Source: an uncultured Alphaproteobacteria bacterium (GTDB lineage: Bacteria; Pseudomonadota; Alphaproteobacteria; HIMB59; GCA-002718135). Taken from it: 64,000 nt of DNA. The notes under the pieces were generated by a model. That model worked only from the letters and a program-made list of their open reading frames with translations, made no database searches and was not told where the DNA came from. The stretch covers positions 79,163 through 143,162 of the forward strand of contig CACFOQ010000002.1 of the NCBI GenBank assembly GCA_902567855.1. Direction: 5' to 3'. Shown here piece by piece: positions 62,907 through 64,000 of the stretch; positions within the stretch are counted from its first letter, which is position 1, and the number at the start of each line of letters is the position of its first letter. The position numbers and the translations under genes were made by a program.

Positions 62907-63809
62907 TTGAAAAATAATCTTTTTATTGCAGTTTTATTATCTTTATCTGGTTTATTTCTAATGGATTTAATGGGGATCGCTATTAAATATTTAAGAAATG
63001 ATTATCCAGCAGCACAACTATCAGTTTTCAGAAATTTATTTGGGATGTTGCCATGTTTTATTGCTCTTTATTTTTCTAGAGATTGGCATACTAATGGTAG
63101 AACAGTAATCATTAAGGAATGGCGCTTAGGATTATTAAGAGGAGTCTTTGTATCACTAGCCCAACTTTGTCTTTATACATCATATTTTTATATCCCTTTC
63201 GCATTGGTAGCCACAATGGAATACACTGGACCAATGATGGTTACATTACTTTGTATTCCTTTATTAGGTGAAAAATTTGGATGGTTTAAAATGTCTGCAG
63301 TAATTTCTGGATTTATCGGAATTGTATTAATCATGCAGCCCTGGTCTTCTGATTTTAATATAATTATTCTTCTTCCTGTTTTAGCTGCTTTTGGATATTC
63401 GTTAGCCAGAGTAACAGCTTTAAATTTTCCAAGAGATGTTCCCACACCTCTAATTAATCTTTATGCTCAAGTAGGAACAATTATAGTTTCTATGATTTTA
63501 GTTATTACTTTTAATATGTGGTCAAATTTTAAAAATTTTGAAGACTTTATAATTGTTTGTTTAATGGGTTTAGCTGGAGGGACTGGAACTTTACTTTTAA
63601 TTTATGGGTCACGAAAAGCAGAATTAAGCAAAATTATGCCTTTTGACTATATTGAAATCTTTTTTGCTTTGTTGCTAGGTTGGATCTTCTTTAGGGAATG
63701 GCCAGTTGATCAATTGTTTCCAGGAGCTTTATTCATAGTTTTAGGAGGATTGATTATATATTGGCGACAAACTAACAAAAGTAGAACAAGAGATAGGAAA
63801 GCACAATGA
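62907..63809 (+). CDS. EamA/DMT-family transporter (second copy)
   Basis: This 300-residue inner-membrane protein has two EamA repeats with about ten helices. Landmarks are FRNLFGMLPCFIAL near 42-55, TMEYTGPMMVTLLCIPLLGE near 104-123 and the second-repeat FDYIEIFFALLLGWIFF near 243-259. It starts with TTG at 62907, 16 bases after the last transporter ATPase gene, so it may be co-transcribed with the ABC operon. The substrate is unknown. It differs from the copy at 47.6 kb except for the shared fold. The stop overlaps the start of the next gene (ATGA). Confidence 0.83.
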   Translation: MKNNLFIAVLLSLSGLFLMDLMGIAIKYLRNDYPAAQLSVFRNLFGMLPCFIALYFSRDWHTNGRTVIIKEWRLGLLRGVFVSLAQLCLYTSYFYIPFALVATMEYTGPMMVTLLCIPLLGEKFGWFKMSAVISGFIGIVLIMQPWSSDFNIIILLPVLAAFGYSLARVTALNFPRDVPTPLINLYAQVGTIIVSMILVITFNMWSNFKNFEDFIIVCLMGLAGGTGTLLLIYGSRKAELSKIMPFDYIEIFFALLLGWIFFREWPVDQLFPGALFIVLGGLIIYWRQTNKSRTRDRKAQ

Positions 63810-64000
63810 AATATGAAAGCAAAAAAATAGCTAGTTATAAAAATGAAGATATTTTTTCTGTTTCATTAATTAATGATAATAATTTTAAAATAAATTTTTA
63901 TAATTTTGGTGGTCATATACATCAAATTAATATTCCTTATCATAATAATATTGATAAAAATGAAGATGTTGTCCTGGGGTATGGCAATTTCAATGATTGT
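63806..64000 (+). CDS. Aldose 1-epimerase (GalM)-like protein, 5' part only
   Basis: The gene runs off the window end; only 65 codons are visible. The translation includes FYNFGGHIHQINIP near 31-44 and DVVLGYGNFNDC near 54-65, both typical of the N-terminal beta sandwich of aldose 1-epimerases (GG.....P then D.vLGy). The catalytic histidines and glutamate lie beyond the window. The ATGA overlap with the DMT transporter gene suggests co-translation. If real, it hints that the ABC transporter operon serves a carbohydrate-like compound. Confidence 0.7.
   Translation, partial: MKYESKKIASYKNEDIFSVSLINDNNFKINFYNFGGHIHQINIPYHNNIDKNEDVVLGYGNFNDC

Noticed and set aside
1-64000. tRNA genes, IS elements, prophage or CRISPR
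   Set aside because: Gaps between genes are all under 200 bases, and none showed a cloverleaf, terminal inverted repeats with transposase, or spaced direct repeats on reading. A tRNAscan or CRISPR search would be decisive.

Overview
The window is a strongly AT-rich, densely packed chromosomal segment of an alphaproteobacterium, most likely a streamlined marine lineage (SAR11/HIMB59-, AEGEAN-169- or low-GC SAR116-like; the sequence alone does not decide). The evidence is the conserved alphaproteobacterial gene orders (rpmH-rnpA-yidD-yidC-engB-argB-HAD-dapD-dapE; ychF-pth-rplY-prs; lgt-midA-pgeF divergent from ubiK; uvrC-pgsA-moaD-moaE; petP/petR-like regulators), a fbcFBC-type bc1 operon, and typical marine traits: Xsc, AprMBA, a DddP-like protein, a type I sulfatase and a dipeptide-family ABC transporter. 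I saw no tRNA, rRNA, IS element, prophage or CRISPR. No gene-free stretch exceeds 300 bases; the longest is 199 bases upstream of petA.

Region 1 (1-29.7 kb) is housekeeping: lysine/arginine synthesis, membrane insertion and RNase P, pantothenate, tRNA maturation, glutathione synthesis, cytochrome bc1, translation factors, PRPP, lipoprotein modification, ubiquinone accessory factor, proline, an EnvZ/OmpR-type pair with a MarR regulator, a branched-chain aminotransferase, molybdopterin synthase and UvrC. Two items were easy to miss: rpmH (44 aa, 6560-6694) and the real rnpA start at 6549. The cytochrome b carries PNWY where the Qo-site motif is normally PEWY.

Region 2 (29.8-53.8 kb) is accessory metabolism centred on organosulfur and methylated or amino osmolytes. 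Xsc (29.8 kb), a phosphate acyltransferase (48.5 kb), an omega-amino-acid:pyruvate aminotransferase plus alanine dehydrogenase (49.5-52 kb) and AprMBA (43.4-46.6 kb) together make a plausible dispersed taurine dissimilation route: taurine to sulfoacetaldehyde, then acetyl phosphate plus sulfite, then acetyl-CoA and APS. Inserted are a DddP-like (DMSP lyase family) gene with a run of dehydrogenases and two related 2-oxoglutarate/Fe(II) oxygenases, a Rieske oxygenase with a methyltransferase, a CysQ phosphatase, and a divergent pair of an APS-kinase-like protein and a mini HxGH nucleotidylyltransferase facing aprM. The aminotransferase operon ends in an atypical ureohydrolase and a DUF1989 protein, suggesting use of a guanidino compound.

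Region 3 (53.8-64 kb) holds a MetE-like protein and a sulfatase, divergent from a complete dipeptide/nickel-family ABC transporter whose binding-protein gene has a strong Shine-Dalgarno, a 5' hairpin and a 3' intrinsic terminator. A DMT transporter and the start of an aldose-1-epimerase-like gene close the window. The two transporter ATPase genes share a nearly identical 3' end, pointing to gene conversion.
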